Origin: Sepiola atlantica
Lineage: Eukaryota; Mollusca; Cephalopoda; Sepiida; Sepiolidae
Length of the DNA stretch: 64,000 bases
Assembly (NCBI GenBank): GCA_963556195.1
Contig: OY744520.1
Span: 1,403,501-1,467,500, forward strand
Direction: 5' to 3'
Shown piece after piece: positions 32,291-43,524 of the stretch. Each line of letters opens with the position of its first letter. The stretch's first letter is position 1. A model generated the notes under the pieces. The model was not told the DNA's origin and did no database searches. It worked only from the letters and a program-made list of their open reading frames with translations. Both the position numbers and the translations under genes were made by a program.

Positions 32291-32984
32291 ACTACTTACA
32301 AGGCCAAAAGCTACTCATGAATAACGGTTATTTGCCTTAGACATGATATTTTTGCATTAGGTATGAACCTTTTGGGGGTTATTTAATGCTGAAATACAAA
32401 AGTATACAAGTTGTTACAAAGTATCCCCACAAATGCCATTAACTCAGGGAATCAGTAATAAAATAAACAATTACTTCTGCAATTCAACCATACTTAGCAC
32501 AATCTTCTGCCCATGACTGACTTGTCCACCTAGCTCCAGTCATGAATGTCCTTGTTTCATTGCTGTTTAGGTTTATAAAAATAGTATCTAAAGGGCATAC
32601 TATGACAGCACTTTAAAGATCATTGTTGATCAGTGTCTTGTTGATTCTCTCCCTTTCTGATCTGGAGCATGATGTGCAAATTCATCTCAGAATGTGAAAA
32701 TATATAACCAATAAAAAATTCTTTTTTTGAAGATGAGGGATAAAGAAGAGTGGGAGCAAAAGGCATGTGCGAAAATGAGCTTTTACGAGAAAGAAAGGGA
32801 TAGTGAAAAGGCAGAAAATAATTTTAATTAAAGAAATCTTTTTACTTACATTTTCTGATGCTCATATTGTCATATTCATAAATGTTTAGTTTTGGAATTA
32901 TTTTTGAAAGTTTTGAATCAAAAGGTTTTGATTGTAACCGGATGCTCATTTATTATAGTCTTGTATCAGGCTGACATAGGCTAA
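32291..32984. other. No feature recognised
   Basis: 32470-32530 ('ttctgcaattcaaccata', 'ccatgactgacttgtcc') loosely resembles 17033-17110 near the RTE-like fragment. Otherwise nothing is recognised. Confidence 0.45.
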
Positions 32985-33575
32985 GTAAATATCTATGATA
33001 TGTACTTACTAAATCAGCGTTCACCCGGGGTAGGTCGAGCTGGCTCCAGCCATCCTTACCACTGCATCTCTCACATAGGCCAACCAAGCCTGACCATTTG
33101 AAGTAAATGATTGGCTGATCTTTAGCCACTCTTTGTTCCAATGGTTAGCTCCAATAACAGATGAACTCTCCTGGTTAATGGTGAAAGGTATGACCCAGCC
33201 AGTGTAGACGTCTCGTGATGGTGACTTGTTTAAGGGAGAAACGTACTGATTTGTTTGAGACTAGGTGCTGCCATCGGACATGACGAATGAGATGCAAGCA
33301 GTGTGATCAAAAGTCTCCAGCTGCTAGTTGTCTTCCAATCTGATTGGTCAGGACTCGTTGCCATAAAGGATGATCGTTTGCACCAGTGCTTGGTAAATCC
33401 TTACTTTGGTAGCGCATTTTATCTAAGATCTTGACCAGAGCCAGATATTGAGTCGACAGAAGACATGATGTACAAGGTGAATTCGCACTTTGATGTCAAC
33501 TCCACCTTGAGCTGTGATGATGACGCCAAGATATTTGATACCGTCAATCTCTTCAAGAACATCTATAATATGTAG
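32985..33575 (-). mobile_element. LINE ORF2 C-terminus, antisense
   Basis: Minus-strand frames give EEIDGIKYLGVIITAQGGV, VRIYQALVQTIILYGNES (the 'VY.ALVR..LLYG.E.W' block) and finally a VRDAV..AG.SSTYPG end. The end matches the 'VRD.V...G.ASSTRPG' terminus of the family at 31200. Frames are disrupted at several places. Confidence 0.75.
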
Positions 33576-34064
33576 TCATGGTAAAAGTCCGTTAACTTCT
33601 CCCACCATTTGAGGAAATGAATTTACTAATTAAAATTGTCCAATTCTTCAATATCATTACACTGTTATTGGAACTGATAACCAAACCAAAAATCAATAAG
33701 TATACAATTTTTTTAAATTTAATAATTAATATCAAAATAAATAAGTTTGTAGAATAAAATTTCCAATTTTGGAAGAGTAAAAGTTTGTAAAATTGGGACA
33801 CCACTTTTCTACTCAACACTATTTCAAACAATTAAATTTTATCATTTTTGATAAAAAACGTTTAATAATAATAAAAAAAATGACCATGGCTGTTGCATTT
33901 CATAGCTGGAGACGATTCAACATGGTTGCATTTTGTAAAACGTTCTTACACTATTTTCCTAATATTTAAAAGATGGCTGTTCAACTCTGAATGATGCTTT
34001 ATGGTCATTTTGTAATACACAGACATGACAGAAGTAAATAGGCGCCTCCACGAAAATAATTTTT
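33576..34064. other. No feature recognised
   Basis: AT-rich spacer. Confidence 0.5.
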
Positions 34065-34325
34065 TTTCATGGAAGTCGCTCCAGACAAGGCATAAAGCCA
34101 CTTGATGTTAGGAGGTAAAAAAACCCTACTACTTTAAGTCAAAAACTAGCCAATGATAAGTGTTAGATGGATAGATTTCGACCCATAAAACAGCAATTCT
34201 TCCACCTTTGTCAGAAACATGGCTCATGGAATGTAATGCCAAAAGGACAAAATAAAGGGAGCGAGATTTATGAGGTTACAGGAAGTAAAGCCAAGGTTCA
34301 CTCTCTACTCTCCTATAGCTATCAT
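34065..34325 (+). repeat. Dispersed repeat D, copy 3
   Basis: Stand-alone copy in the orientation 'ggaagtcgctccagacaa', 'aaaaactagccaatgata', 'aacagcaattcttccac', 'cagaaacatggctcatg', 'ggacaaaataaa'. It is homologous to 12740-13078 and 53385-53635 (reversed) and to parts of 24364-25068 and 41112-41830. Confidence 0.8.
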
Positions 34326-34534
34326 ATATCACCATTAAAGTAGGGCATGAGCAAAAGAAGCATTAGAATTCTTAGTTTCAGAGGAGCCTCATTATAGGTT
34401 GATCTGAAGGTAAAATCAATCGCTGCAAACCTCGGGATTCCACTTTTCACTGTAAACCAGAGAGGAAAAATAATCAATATTATTTCGCCAAGGTCTATCA
34501 GGACACGCTGACAGCAGTTTTAATTATAAGAAGA

Positions 34535-34570
34535 CTAGCAGGGTTACCTGGCGTTGCCCGGGGCAAAAGT
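34535..34570 (-). mobile_element. Helitron-like 3' end (group B)
   Basis: On the minus strand 'ccccgggcaacgccaggt' is followed by 'aaccctgctagt', with CTAG at 34535-34538. It is near-identical in layout to 11085-11116. Confidence 0.5.
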
Positions 34571-34911
34571 GTAACATAGTTCTATTAAAACTTCTTTCTT
34601 TTCCCCTTCCCCCATTTTCTCCCTTCCTCTGCCCAGTTCATTCCTCTCTCTGAACATACACTCAGATATGCACACAGACAATTCTCCTTTTATATAGATT
34701 CCTCAAGGAATTAGTCGGCATAAGGGAAGTAAGTTAATTCGATATTTCCCGTTAGTTAGTACATGAAATGTTGTGACGTGTTCTGTGCCAGTTTAGAGTC
34801 AAAGAATGAATATTTTTTTTCTAAATTTTAGATATTATTCAACAGGGGCAAGGCCGATCAAGAATATACCAACTTTTTTGGTCTTTGTTTTGAAGTTTTG
34901 GACTTTTAGCT

Positions 34912-34955
34912 GGACACACACACACACACACACGCCCACACCCCCCACACACACT
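34912..34955. repeat. (CA)n microsatellite
   Basis: Interrupted CA repeat with two C-rich breaks. Confidence 0.95.
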
Positions 34956-36198
34956 TCTTTAATGTCTATGTATATATATTTTTCTCCAAACAAATAAATT
35001 TGCAAAAAAATAATTTCGAAAGAGTAAGATGTTTTTAGAATGGAGACTTCCATTAATATTAACCGAATTTTAAAGCCAGAAATTACTTTTTATTCTGACA
35101 GTTTAAATGCTTCCGAATTCCTTTGAAATTTCGAAGTTACAAAGTAATAAATTAGTAAAGCTAACGATTTTACGTTTTTTGACAGCCACATGTTCAGGGA
35201 TATTTTCTCTAATTTTGGGTGTTATCGTGGATAACACATATGAGTGTTGGAGAAATGGATAACAACTATAGTGAAGAAACAATTGGACTTGCATGCATAC
35301 ACATTTATTTTCAGGTAAACAGTTTATCGAAGACAAACATAAAAAGGAGATACAAACATATGAGGTGTGATACAATATAATATGCAAGTGTAGAACAACA
35401 CATAAGCATTAAAGAAGGAATACATTACTGTCTCAATTGCAATGAGAACGACACCCGTTGTCGGTCATAGATGGAGAAATATATGTGAGCAATGTAAATG
35501 TCACTTACTTTGTATTGGTTGTGTTCTGGAAGTCTATGTAACTGCTACCAGAAAAAGTGCCTGACAAACACAGCATCAGATTGTAAAGGCTATGAAAAGA
35601 TGTACAACTGGTTGAACAATGCCTGACTGTCTTGAAGGACTCATCAGAAATGAACTAAGATGTCCTTCCAAATTGCCCCAGGGGTTGAATGAGTTTTCTT
35701 AACTTCCGAACCGCAGAGTGCATTCTCTAACATTGGGCAGAATAAATCCGAGGGAGATAACTCTGGTAACAGTCCAAGGGATGTAACTCAGATAATTCTG
35801 CCTTTAAACATTTTTTTAAACTATAAACAAAAGGTTATAATGGCTGACTTGTTTATGAAGAAATCAAAATGCGTTTTAGATGAGTGATGTATATGCGAGA
35901 AACCCACAAATGCACAAAGTTGTTTTCTTAATGTTTAAAATAATGCTTAATGCCATTTATTTGGATTCCCCCAAAGTTAATGTGAACTCTAAAGAAAAAA
36001 GTAAAGTGGTCAACCATAGTCATGGGTGATTCTAAGGCTCCCTTTCATTAGTTACTAGACAGATGTAGGAGAGGGTTCACACTCCTTTCTCATGATCACT
36101 CCACTTACCCTTGATCCTCACCTTATAATGTGGTGTGTTTAAGCAAGGGGGCATCAAGTACAATTTCGTTTAGTCTTTGGTATAACTCGACAGAGGAT
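34956..36198. other. No gene recognised
   Basis: Mixed AT-rich sequence. A short palindrome 'gtgttatcgtggataacac' lies at 35219-35237. 'gggagataactctgg' and 'gggatgtaactcag' near 35752 and 35780 form a small degenerate direct repeat. Confidence 0.5.
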
Positions 36199-36341
36199 TA
36201 AACACTAGTGAACACTAATCATTATGTCAAATCGGCTTGTAAACCCACCCTAGTGTACACTTATTAAACACTAGTAGACACTAACCATTATGCCAAATCG
36301 GCTTGTAAACCCACCCTAGTGTACACTTATTAAACACTAGT
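36199..36341 (-). repeat. 66-bp tandem repeat, 2.1 copies
   Basis: 'aacactagt' begins units at 36201 and 36267 and a partial one at 36333, a period of 66 bp. The two units differ at only a few bases. On the minus strand each has 'tggcataatggttagtg' (or its variant), which looks like a tRNA box A with D-loop, so the unit may be a duplicated tRNA-like promoter segment. Confidence 0.8.
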
Positions 36342-37515
36342 CCTATACTTTCACAGACAACAAGAAATAATGATTGTGAATGTTAGTCTGCTAACTTTCG
36401 TCTTGTTTGATTATTGCTGAGTTCTCCATTATGTTGACCTTCAGGCAAACTACATCAATAAGTATTTTTTTTTGTTGGAGATTTAAGGTAGATATTCATT
36501 TTTATCTCTTCTGCCAATCCCAAGAAATTAAAATAGAATTCCAGTGCTTATTTTCTCTAGGGTTATGTGTCTGTTTTTACATTGCGTGTGTGGTGCTGCA
36601 TGCGTGGGGGCTTTTATTTAAAGAAAATGTCTATCTTTATCTCCCTCACCCTGGAGGCTGTAAGTTCCTCCAAAAGTCCCCTGTGCTCTTTCAAATGGCC
36701 TCTCTCTTTTTAGCGCAACTCTCTGATCTGATGCTGTGGGGCAAAGTTCATGCTTGGATGCCAATCAAAGACAACACCCAAAAACCAGGAAGAAAACTTT
36801 TCTAATCAACAAGAGTTTCCTTTACTTTTCAATCGTTGCCACCTTTCTATAGGCCCAAATAAAAAAGAATCACCCCCCCCCCTTTTGTGCTTCTTCTGTT
36901 TCTCATTAATTGCGCCCTCCTCCCCTAACACACTATTTCTCTTTCCCTTGGCTACTCCCCTTCCCTCTAAACTGCCTTTCCTTTTTTCTCTTATCTCTGG
37001 TTGGGTAATCGACCCCAACCCCATTTTTCAGTACTTAGCAGTTTTGGGGTAAGCTTGTCTATTTAGGGTCTTCATTCCCAGAGTCCGTTTTTTTACAAAT
37101 AGAATGTGGGAGGAAGGAAAAAGAAAAACTATATTAATTATACATATATATATATTATAAACTCTTGAGACCAATTTATCAACCCTTTGAACATTGCTAT
37201 CCTCTCACCTAAACTGGACTGTGAAACAAAAACAAGTTTTTATTATATAGAGAAAAGTCATAATTGTGTGTGTCCAGCTAAAAGTCGGAAACTACACAAA
37301 ATACACTTCATCGAATTCAGTTTGATCCACAAGTTGAAAAATAATGTAATATTCATTCTCTTAGGGTCACTACTGGCCAAGTTAGTGTATGGACGGGAGT
37401 GGGGAGCTAAAAAAATACTTTTTTCTTTCTTACTGGTAGTTGTTTCAAAAACACTGAAATTAGACCGAACAGTCAAGTTAGTTAGCTTTTTGTTCTTTCT
37501 TTATATTATATTGAA
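36342..37515. other. No gene recognised
   Basis: A 132-codon frame at 36407-36805 and another at 36750-37052 are open but contain no known motif. The second is pyrimidine-driven. A C run lies at ~36877 and a TA run at ~37142-37156. Confidence 0.45.
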
Positions 37516-37606
37516 CTAGTGCCGGGGAGAGAGGTTTTAAAAGAAAAATTCTACACACATTTTTAACTCTACTATTTTATTATCGATGCCCGTGGCCAAT
37601 GCTAGT
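37516..37606 (+). mobile_element. Short Helitron-like element or 3' end (group B)
   Basis: Ends 'gatgcccgtggccaat' then 'gctagttt', with CTAG at 37602-37605. The segment before it ('tacacacatttttaactc') parallels 11052-11075. A second 'actagtgccgggg' lies at 37515-37527, so this may be a whole ~90-bp remnant. Confidence 0.45.
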
Positions 37607-37744
37607 TTTTATTCAAGGGCAAGTAATTTTGCATTTTATTCCTAAGAACAGAAATTGTCCGAAATTGTTACAGTATTCCTTAGGGTCTTTCGACTTTCAG
37701 GAGTCATCATCAAGAGTGATAGAATTTTTTTATTTTTTTATTTT

Positions 37745-38270
37745 TTATCATAGGTCACTCCAAACAAGGCAGGCCGCCACTATAGATGTAAGAGGCTACT
37801 GAGAATTAGGGGGTAAGTTTTGGGGGTCATCCTAAATTGGGAGCTGTGCAGTGAGATGTCTGTTTATATTAGTTCTAAATTTCTGCATGTCGGTACAGTC
37901 GGGGAAACAAGGAGCAGGGAGGGAGTTCCAGAGGACGGCAGCACGAGGAAAGAAGCTATTTGGGTAGAAGGCTCTTTGGAATCTGGGGACCTTCACAGGG
38001 AATGGATGCGACTTAGCTGATTGTCGGGTTAGTCTAGTGTATTTATGTCGATGGGGCACTGGAGCAGCTAGTTCATCGGAGCACAATCCATTGAAGTACT
38101 TGTAAAACAGGCACAAGGATGCAACTGTAGAAGTTTCGATTGTCCGTGACATGTATGAACCATTGTACAACCGTTGTCGTCAGGTTCTTGATTGTCTGTG
38201 GAACAATCACTCAGATGCTAATATTTAATTTTGGAACATCCACAAACAGGGTAAGGGATCTCTGGACTTT
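37745..38270 (-). mobile_element. CR1/Jockey-like LINE 3' end
   Basis: A minus frame (37832-38170, 112 codons) encodes ASLCLFYKYFNGLCSDELA, then HPFPVKVPRFQRAFYPNSF, FPRAAVLWNSLPAPCFPDC and FRTNINRHLTAQLP. These are the canonical C-terminal blocks of this family, nearly intact. The 3' UTR lies at 37750-37830 with 'ccaaacaaggcaggccgc'. The 5' truncation point lies near 38270, directly beside the large satellite. Confidence 0.85.
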
Positions 38271-38290
38271 ATCAAGTGTGAGCTGCCCTT

Positions 38291-39745
38291 CGGAAATAGA
38301 GATAGATATATAGAGATAGATAGAGATATATAGAGATATATATATAGAGATATATAGATAGAGATATATAGATAGAGATATATAGATAGAGATAGAGATA
38401 TATAGATAGAGATATATAGAGATATATAGATAGAGATAGAGATATATAGAGATATATAGATAGAGATAGAGATATATAGAGATATATAGATAGAGATATA
38501 TAGATAGAGATATATAGATAGAGATAGAGATATATAGATATAGATATATAGATATAGATATATAGATATAGATAGAGATATATAGATATAGATAGAGATA
38601 TATAGATAGAGATAGAGATATATAGAGATATATAGATATATAGATATAGATATAGATAGAGATATATAGATATAGATAGAGATATATAGATATAGATAGA
38701 GATATATAGATATAGATAGAGATATATAGATATAGATAGAGATATATAGATAGAGATATATAGATATAGATAGAGATATATAGATAGAGATATATAGATA
38801 TAGATAGAGATATATAGATAGAGATATATAGAGATATATAGAGATATATAGATATAGAGATAGATAGTTATATAGATAGAGATAGAGATAGTTATATAGA
38901 TATAGATAGATAGTTATATAGATATAGATAGATAGTTATATAGATATAGATAGATAGTTATATAGATATAGATAGATAGTTATATAGATATATAGAGAGA
39001 TAGATAGTTATATAGATATATAGAGAGATAGATAGTTATATAGATATAGATAGAGATAGATAGTTATATAGATATAGATAGAGATAGATAGTTATATAGA
39101 TATAGAGAGATAGATAGTTATATAGATATAGATAGAGATAGATAGTTATATAGATATAGATAGACATAGATAGTTATATAGATATAGATAGAGATAGATA
39201 GTTATATAGAGATAGATAGTTATATAGAGATATAGAGAGATAGATAGTTATATAGAGATATAGAGAGATAGATAGTTATATAGAGATATAGAGAGATAGA
39301 TAGTTATATAGAGATATAGAGAGATAGATAGTTATATAGAGATATAGAGAGATATATAGAGATATAGAGAGATAGATAGTTATATAGAGATATAGAGAGA
39401 TAGATAGTTATATAGAGATATAGAGAGATAGATAGTTATATAGAGATATAGATAGATAGATAGTTATATAGAGATATAGATAGATAGATAGTTATATAGA
39501 GATATAGAGAGATAGATAGTTATATAGAGATATAGAGAGATAGATAGTTATATAGAGATATAGAGAGATAGATAGTTATATAGAGATATAGAGAGATAGA
39601 TAGTTATATAGAGATATAGAGAGATAGATAGTTATATAGAGATATAGAGAGATAGATAGTTATATAGAGATATAGAGAGATAGGTAGTTATATAGAGAGA
39701 TAGATAGATATATAGAGATAGATAGAGATATATATGAGAGATAAT
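38291..39745. repeat. 1.45-kb GATA/TATAGA satellite with 28-bp higher-order repeat
   Basis: The plus strand is built of A, T and G only; I find a single C, near 39165. The first ~580 bp mixes tatagata and gagata motifs. From ~38870 a 'gttatata' interruption appears, and from ~39243 to 39683 it recurs every 28 bp, apart from one 48-bp interval between 39327 and 39375. There is no coding potential. Confidence 0.95.
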
Positions 39746-40039
39746 CTCGTTACCCCTAGCTACATTTTGCATGACCGCTCATTGGGGCTGTTTAGGTTGT
39801 TGGAGTCATCAGCTGAAAAGATAAAGATCTCCCTCCCTGGTTTTGCCAACTTCCATTAAGTAATGGTTTAATTCTGACCTCCCATCTATCAATCAGCCCT
39901 CCACTCAACTAACAGCTTTCGTCATGGAACAGAATGTTAGTAGGCAATATTAAAGGAGTTGAGATATGCCTTCCAATAATCAGTTGAACTACCCCACAAG
40001 TTTGCCACTCTGAAATGACTAGCTTATGCTTACTTATTG
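39746..40039. other. No feature recognised
   Basis: Ordinary sequence right after the satellite. Confidence 0.5.
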
Positions 40040-40215
40040 AAACTGTTTTGAACTGCTGTACTCATCTTCAATGTTGTCCTATTAATAACATTTCAACTGT
40101 TACTTTTTGGCCTTCTTCAGGTGCCTTCTGTTATAGTCAGAAGAATTTCGAACTGAACCCTTCTTTTAATCTACTGAAATAGACTGCTCTCTTTCTGGTT
40201 CGGTTAAAAAAAATT
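40040..40215. mobile_element. Family F, partial copy 5 (left end)
   Basis: 'ctgtactcatcttcaatg', 'aacatttcaactgttac' and 'ggccttcttcaggtgcct' match the left TIR of family F with many differences. 'cgaactgaacccttc' and 'tttaatctactg' match the inner part. The right half is absent. Confidence 0.55.
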
Positions 40216-40594
40216 TGTGTTCTGAGATCATTCAGTAATGTTACATAAAGAAAACTGTTGAATGGAGAAGTAATTGATTGATAGGCGGTCAGAATTTAAG
40301 CTTTAGTTAACAGAAGTAGATAAAATCATGTGACTTCCGGGGAGAGAGAATTCAGTCTCTTCCTGGTGACACTTAAAGCAAAGAAGATGTGAAAGTCATT
40401 ATTCTCTATTTTAGCCCCATTGAGGGTGGGAGGGGCACAACACAAACTAATTAGTGTAAGACACAGACTTCTGAAACGTAGCTTCTCTCCTTTCACCACC
40501 AACGTTTGCACACTCACTTTGTCCTAGTTGAAATTAATTATTGCTTCTTTGAGGAAGCCGCCTCCTCTTTCATCAGCTTCTAGGACTGATTTTC

Positions 40595-40740
40595 ACTCCA
40601 GACCTGAAATGGGGAAAACTTACATCAAATCTGTTGCTAAGGTTACTGGAAAAATGGTTGGATCATTCTACAGAAAATACCTATCACCTGATGCGATTTT
40701 CTACCTGTATAAGAGTCAGAAACGTCCTATGGCGTTGCCA
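40595..40740 (+). pseudogene. LINE fragment before the YLYK..IRP block
   Basis: An open plus frame includes MGKTYIKSVAKVTGKMVG, then SFYRKYLSPDAIFYLYKSQ and KRP. It corresponds to the stretch just upstream of 16705-17005 in the second CR1/Jockey-like subfamily. The characteristic MEYCCHIW block that should follow is missing. Confidence 0.65.
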
Positions 40741-41111
40741 TACACATCCTGTCTCCCAGTTACTTGCAACTAGACACATTCCTTGGCTGGGTTACAGTCT
40801 CTGATGCAAAGAAAGTGAACTCAGATGCAGAGCTGTGACTCGCGAACCCATGACCCAATGGCGAAAGCGTAGGGGCGGTCAGCTGAAAACCAGGCTCTCC
40901 ACGATCAAAGCAGATACAGAAACTATGTCTAGCCATCACATCTACGATCTTTAACGGACAAGTGATTGGCTTCAAATTATCATTGATGTTTCAAAAACAA
41001 TGGAGCACAGCGATCAGAGATGTAGTGTACCCCTTGAATACCGGTTAAGCCCACTTCTGGCGAAAACCCATCTAAGATACCGTAATGGGTGATGTTGCTT
41101 TAAAATTTATC

Positions 41112-41830
41112 GGCAAACCAGACGAGTACCCAACTCAGTCAGCAGCAAACGGTGTTCTGTCAGATTTAGTTCCTGATATTAAATACTTCCTGTTTTGGGT
41201 CGCTTACTCTTCTGGTTTGCCAAGTTTGTACTAATTTTTAATTATTAATTTATTAAATTGTAAGGTAAAAGTACAGAATAGTTAACAAAGCATCCCCTCC
41301 TCCCCATGTAAAGAATGACTTTCTAAATAATCTTCTACAGTTTATGAACTGTGCTGAAATAACGTTTTTATTTAGAAAGCCATTCTTTACATGCGGAGGG
41401 GAGGCTTTATTAACTATTCTGTACTTTCACCTAACAAATAAATTGATAACTTTGGGAAACTGAAACTCTCGCCGGAAGTTATATATATATATATATATGT
41501 TTTTTTTTTTATGGAAATCTCTCCAGAAAAAGCATGAAGCCACTTTATGTAAGAAGCTAAAAAAATACTACTCAAAGGTCAAAAACTAGTCAACGATAAG
41601 TGTTGGAGATAGAAAACAGCAATTCTTCCCCCTTTGTCAGAAACATCGCTCATAGAATGTGAGGACCAAAGGACAAAATAAGGGAAGCAAAAGTTACGAG
41701 GATGACGAATGTAAACCCAATGTCTACTTTTTACTCTCGTTTATTATTGATGAAGTTTAATATCAGGAACTAAATCTGACAGAACACCGTTTGCTGCTGC
41801 TTTTGAGTCGGGTACTCGTCTGGTTTGCAG
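41112..41830. mobile_element. ~0.7-kb TIR element (copy 2)
   Basis: TIRs 41112-41184 ('ggcaaaccagacgagtac', 'gcagcaaacggtgttctg') and 41757-41830 ('cagaacaccgtttgctgc', 'ggtactcgtctggtttgc'). The interior matches copy 1 throughout, including the nested inverted repeat (41272-41432), a TA run and repeat D. Confidence 0.85.
41272..41432. repeat. Nested inverted repeat in copy 2
   Basis: 'aaagtacagaatagttaa' with 'catgtaaagaatgacttt' on the left against 'aaagccattctttacatg' and 'ttaactattctgtacttt' on the right. Arms are ~60 bp and the loop ~36 bp. More complete than in copy 1. Confidence 0.85.
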
Positions 41831-42150
41831 AATTATCGATCTCTTAGTTTTTCTTACACATAATTAAAAGAGGTAAACTAAGAAAGAACTCTAACAAAAC
41901 TTATTTATAAGAATGTAACTGGATTTATTTACATTTACAAGTAATGCACCTAAATGTGCTACACGTCAAAATTTGTTAATACATGAAGATATGAAAAAGT
42001 AGACTTACCAAGATGGGGAGGCAGACCACATGTCACAGAACTTGTTTGGAAATAAATGATGTGGACAAACAAATTTTGTAGCTTCAGTTGTTAAACCGGG
42101 GAAAAAAGAAAGATGTTTGGCGACTTCGCCGGTCACCTAAAAAAAATAGG

Positions 42151-43524
42151 GGGAAAAAAGTGAACTTGTGAGTTACACTTTTATTATATAGATGAAAAGA
42201 CTTTTATTGTTCATGTAAGGCTTTTAGAAAAAATCAAATTTGTAAAATCTTTATTCCTCAAAGAAACCTTCAGCACTGTTACTGAGAGGAAACAAAGAAA
42301 ATGTGTTTGCCATCTGTTGTAATGTTTTGCTACATTTAATCTGTGTAATCCAAAATATCTGCACTCTCAATTGGTTCTACCTTCGTGTTCTTTTTACCTG
42401 GAGAATCTGAAGGTAGTGTTTAGCGTATTAAAGGTGTTCGATCATTTTGCAAGACTCTGTTCAGATTAGATTTCATCATGTCTGCCAAAATCTGATTTTT
42501 AATTAATCTTCTTCTTAACCAGCCAGAAAGCGAGAGGATTGTCTGATAAATGCGTTTTGTTCGTCTGCAAAAGAGAAATCTTGTATTGGAATGTAATACA
42601 CAGCTTTCTCATCGATCCATCCTCCCCTAAGCAGTTAAAACAGCACCAATTTATTATCTCTACATTAATAAAATTGTGTGATCACTTCTCGTGTGTCTTT
42701 GTGTGTGCATTTCTCGCATCAACATAACTTTGATATTTACTCTTTTTTTTATTGACTATCAATCATATGTTTATTGAAATGAAAATAGCATTAATAAGAC
42801 GAGATCTTTAAAAAAATTAATTACGAAATTAAATCCACCAAAATGCATTTCGGATTAAACATACATAAGTCAGCCATTTAATTTTGTTAATAGTTAAAAT
42901 AAAAAAAGAATGAAGAACGATATTTGAAAGGAATTTAGACAAATAGAATGTGATTTCGAGCTTTAAAATTTTTAACAAGTCCTCAAGTATTAAATGTTTG
43001 AAAATTTTGGAAGTTATTTAATCCAAGAATTTTATAATTAGAGAAGATTAAAACAGTAAGTTAACAAAATCAGTTTTAGTTTGATTACAATTTTGTTTAA
43101 TTAATAATTTAATGACGAAATAATATTGTAATCATTCAATTTTACTTTCAAAACTCTGTTTAAAAAAAAATAATTTGAAGAAAAACAAACGGCATACGGC
43201 ATTGTTTTTTTAGAAAAAAGCAAAAAAATACTCCTTGGTAACGCCAGATAAAACATCTAGTAGCTCGTAACTGCTCTAACAGCGAATAGAAATAAATGCA
43301 CTTGAACACAAGGTTAAAAACCATTACATATTTGTATTCTCACTCTCAAATAACTACTAAATTCAATCTATAGTCTTTTTGGGACTTTATTCATTATTGT
43401 CGTGAGAGGTGGTATCACTTCATAAAAATAACTGATTATCATACGAAAAACAACTATTACTGATGAATAAGAAAAATAAAAATGCTTAAAACTCTAGGGT
43501 AATCTCAAGGATCATTCCTAAGTG
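42151..43524. other. No gene recognised; possible Helitron-like end at 43232-43263
   Basis: AT-rich. At 43236 'ttggtaacgccagataa' followed by 'aacatctagt' resembles the group B Helitron-like 3' ends (CTAG then T). Confidence 0.4.

Larger units (their letters stand above)
41035..42150. repeat. Composite repeat E, copy 2
   Basis: Collinear with 24290-25380: end of block A, block x (41075), the TIR element (41112-41830) and block A (41832-42010). It continues through 'gtcacagaacttgtttgg' and 'caaacaaattttgtagct'. The upstream x-A unit seen in copy 1 is only partly present. Confidence 0.8.

Noticed and set aside
36407..36805. 132-codon frame as a possible gene
   Set aside because: No recognisable domain, no supporting context, and length within chance for this much DNA.
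38291..39745. Regulatory GATA-factor binding cluster
   Set aside because: GATA motifs are a by-product of the satellite unit; nothing indicates regulatory use.
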